Shown here: positions 39,162 through 40,951 of the stretch, piece after piece
How the letters are laid out: each line of letters opens with the position of its first letter
How positions within the stretch are numbered: the first letter of the stretch is position 1
Source: Perkinsus marinus ATCC 50983
Taxonomy: Eukaryota; Perkinsozoa; Perkinsida; Perkinsidae
DNA length: 40,951 nucleotides
Reading direction: 5' to 3'
NCBI RefSeq assembly: GCF_000006405.1
Contig: NW_003207807.1
Span: forward strand, 193,248 to 234,198
Notes under the pieces: model-generated
The model's database searches: none
What the model was told of the DNA's origin: nothing
Seen by the model: the letters and a program-made list of their open reading frames with translations, nothing else
Program-made: the position numbers and the translations under genes

Positions 39162-40951
39162 CCATGGAGTTTCACCCGCGAATTCGGACCGTTGACATGT
39201 AATATCACAACAGGTAACGGTTGAATTCCAAGACAGTAAATTCTGAATACTAAATACCCGTGATATGAGAGAAAAAATAACTAGTGAAAACACATTTCAC
39301 ATTTCACTTCGCGGTATACAATTGTATTATCGCTCGCGGAAACATGTACGTCCTTTCACATGGAGTATTACGCCACTTCACATTAAACGGGTTGCGAAAC
39401 TCCGATGATGATAACAACCTACTGGAAATAAGGGCATCTCACGCATAGCATCTTATGAGCATACACCTGATTTGACGGAATTTTGGTATGAACTTTAGCC
39501 AGTTAAAACGTCTACCTTCTTCCCCTCCACTTCAAACACCACATCAGACCATGTTGGATCATCCACCATATCTCGGAGATCTTCCAATAAAGTCGACGGT
39601 GGTATATCCACGTTAACCTTACATACACAGTATCAAGTACGCTACTACTACTACTACTACTACTACTACCAAAAGAATATAAATAAAGTATTTGTAGAAA
39701 AATAATTTACTCAAGTATTAAATCAGAATTAGAGTACATTATAATACTTACTATAATACTTACTTTAACACTTGAGGGTGAAACGCCGATGGAGTTTCAC
39801 CCGTTTTACGTGAGCCGGTGTAAAACTCCGTGAAAAACGCGATATTCACACTACGCAGTAGCCGTGAAGTATGTTTTTCACTGGTGTTTTTCATATCACT
39901 AGGGTGAAACTCCAGTACACTAGTGACAGTTTAATCGGTATTAAGTACATGGATACTCTATACATCAGCGTGGGAAAACGTGGACATGGTTAATCACGTG
40001 TGTTGATGAAAATATGGATATTCTGAGGAAGTGTACACTGCTAGCCACAGTCGTGTGTAGACTTCTATAATTAGTAAGGAAACTCCCGAGCTGAGCTGAG
40101 GAGAGCAAACATATATTCCAACGCCGCTATACATAGTCAGATAATGCAATGTAAATTCACCGTTGAAAATCTAGACCCCTAGTTCTCAAAATTGCACGAG
40201 TAATCTCAATGACACGTCGCTGCTAGTATACTACTCGCAACCAAAAATTGCGGAAATCTGGGCAAATTTCGCACAATACTCAATTTCACCACTTGATACA
40301 TGAAGTGAACTGTGCTAAAAAATCAAAATTCAATGATAGCAATTCAAGCACTTTATTCAAGGCATGAACTCTCGAGTTAATCCACCGCTACCATACACAA
40401 ACAACCATATCGCTTGGCCAACATATCACGACTATGCGCCGACAGATGCATCGCTTCGCTATACCACATTTTCCCAAGTTTCAACTATCTTGGCCTACCT
40501 CTGAGCCTAATATGTATCTTCTGAAATCATTAAGTCGATTCTGTCCATCATACCCTCCAAAAATGCACAACGCGCCCCGGTAGACCACTCCAGTGTGGCA
40601 GAATCTATCACAAAGCCTTCAATGCAGGGCCAGTGTGGGAGGAAATATGCACATGCTCAACTACATGTGTTGATGACAATATGGAAATTCCGAGGAAATT
40701 TTCGTTGGTTTCTGCACCCTCCTACACGAATTCACACGTAGAATATAGTGAATGAGGAAATTCCTGAGGTCAGCTGAGTCAGTGAGGGAAATATGCACAT
40801 GTCACTGACAATACGGAAATTTCGAAAAATTTTCGTTAGTTCCTGTTCACTTTCATCCGAATTCCTATAGTGAAATTCCCAGGATCAGCTGGGTTCAACA
40901 CTGCTCAAGCGAACAGTAGTGCCGACTACCTTGGACACGGTCCCGCCTCCC
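38272..40951 (-). CDS. Kelch-BTB-BACK protein (5' partial)
   Basis: The gene enters from the right edge. An exon near 40600-40525 encodes a kelch blade (YRGALCIFGGYDGQNRLNDF). Further left is the BTB domain: LLEDLRDMVDDPTWSDVVFE, VYAHKMLCVRCPYF joined to QAMFSRSMNMKEST, FKGVLEFLYTDEVHE, LTVDSAMDLFVTADQFGIDR and LKKICEKEILQSINI. A BACK-like helix pair follows (FLQAADMHAASGLRKRCLDF, ILRNFDSIS), with tail KTTAFEEMGRNNVELLLEIL ending at TGA 38274-38272. The order resembles LZTR1/kelch-BTB substrate adaptors of cullin-3 ubiquitin ligases. Introns contain family A and B MITEs and a (TTG)n tract next to an acceptor. Confidence 0.85.
38791..38961 (-). mobile_element. Family A MITE in a BTB intron
   Basis: Same orientation as the gene; it makes up most of the intron between YTDEVHE and LTVDSAMDLF. 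The ends are decayed (AATGTTGGAATATATG; CATGTGCATATTGAT). Confidence 0.8.
39116..39162. repeat. (CAA)n microsatellite at a 3' splice site
   Basis: About 15 CAA units on the plus strand. On the gene strand this is (TTG)n followed by CAG, forming the 3' end of a BTB intron. It produces false poly-Cys, poly-Gln or poly-Leu frames. Confidence 0.9.
39164..39403 (+). mobile_element. Family B MITE, long form
   Basis: GGAGTTTCACCCGCGAATTC at the left and ACGGGTTGCGAAACTCC at the right form terminal inverted repeats around a 240-bp body. It sits between the donor near 39417 and the (TTG)n tract of the same intron. Confidence 0.85.
39643..39669. repeat. (CTA)n microsatellite
   Basis: Nine CTA/ACT units; probably intronic in the Kelch-BTB gene. 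Confidence 0.85.
39791..39917 (-). mobile_element. Family B MITE copy (reverse, short form)
   Basis: TGGAGTTTCACCCGTTTTAC to ATCACTAGGGTGAAACTCCA: perfect 13-bp terminal inverted repeats. A fragment of another B end (GGGTGAAACGCC) lies just to its left. Confidence 0.88.
39966..40126 (-). mobile_element. Family A MITE with perfect 8-bp TSD (reverse)
   Basis: A 161-bp copy from CAGCGTGGGAAAAC to TATATTCCAACGCCG. It is flanked on both sides by CTATACAT (39958-39965 and 40127-40134), an exact 8-bp duplication that fixes the element boundaries. Confidence 0.92.
40631..40779 (-). mobile_element. Family A MITE (reverse, one end lost)
   Basis: Starts CAGTGTGGGAGGAAATATGC and runs to the TCAGCTGAG block, where the second copy begins directly. 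Confidence 0.75.
40780..40903 (-). mobile_element. Family A MITE (reverse), abutting the previous copy
   Basis: CAGTGAGGGAAATATGCACA to GGTTCAACACTG, a 124-bp shortened copy in the same orientation; intron of the Kelch-BTB gene. Confidence 0.75.

Noticed and set aside
39030-39293. Poly-Gln, poly-Cys and poly-Leu frames
   Set aside because: They are translations of the (CAA)n tract that ends a BTB intron; the BTB domain joins across it.

Overview
This is a window of nuclear DNA from a single-celled eukaryote. The genes are split by very short GT-AG introns, many of 28-130 nt. Two standard nuclear-type tRNA genes and a cytosolic ribosomal protein gene (uL15/RPL27A) are present. The gene set (MOB1, Chk2-like FHA kinase, EMC1, a RING/EF-hand protein of a type I recall from alveolates, tiny introns, secreted multigene proteins) suggests an alveolate, possibly a Perkinsus-like protist. 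The lineage is inference; it was not tested by any search.

Layout. 0-2.1 kb: two poorly known minus-strand genes around a tRNA-Lys. 2.4-5.6 kb: a classical protein tyrosine phosphatase and a MOB1 kinase co-activator, both minus strand. 5.6-6.5 kb: a 907-bp DNA element with terminal inverted repeats. 6.55-7 kb: a ubiquitin-like protein. 7-8.8 kb: no gene seen. 9.1-10.8 kb: a RING plus EF-hand protein next to tRNA-Gly. 12.1-17 kb: a Chk2-like FHA kinase (interrupted by a 100-N assembly gap) and an FMRP/FXR-family RNA-binding protein, both plus strand. 18.1-20.8 kb: a twin-CX9C mitochondrial-type protein, an RRM protein and an unrecognised gene, all minus strand and tightly packed. 21.2-24.6 kb: a small gene and two paralogous secreted proteins. 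24.6-27.4 kb: mostly empty. 27.4-33.7 kb: EMC1. 33.75-36.5 kb: an RlmI-like SAM methyltransferase, divergent from RPL27A. 38.3-41 kb: a Kelch-BTB-BACK protein that runs off the right edge.

Two non-coding themes stand out. (1) At least ten introns in six different genes carry a tRNA T-arm/Pol III B-box sequence in either orientation. In the antisense ones the 5' splice site lies at or within a few bases of the tRNA-like block. This looks like intron gain from a tRNA-derived element. (2) The right third is packed with short non-autonomous DNA transposons of two families. Family A has hAT-type 8-bp target duplications, perfect at two copies. Most copies sit inside introns of EMC1, the methyltransferase and the Kelch-BTB gene. 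Exon joins were made by hand from reading-frame and homology logic, so individual splice sites are tentative unless stated.
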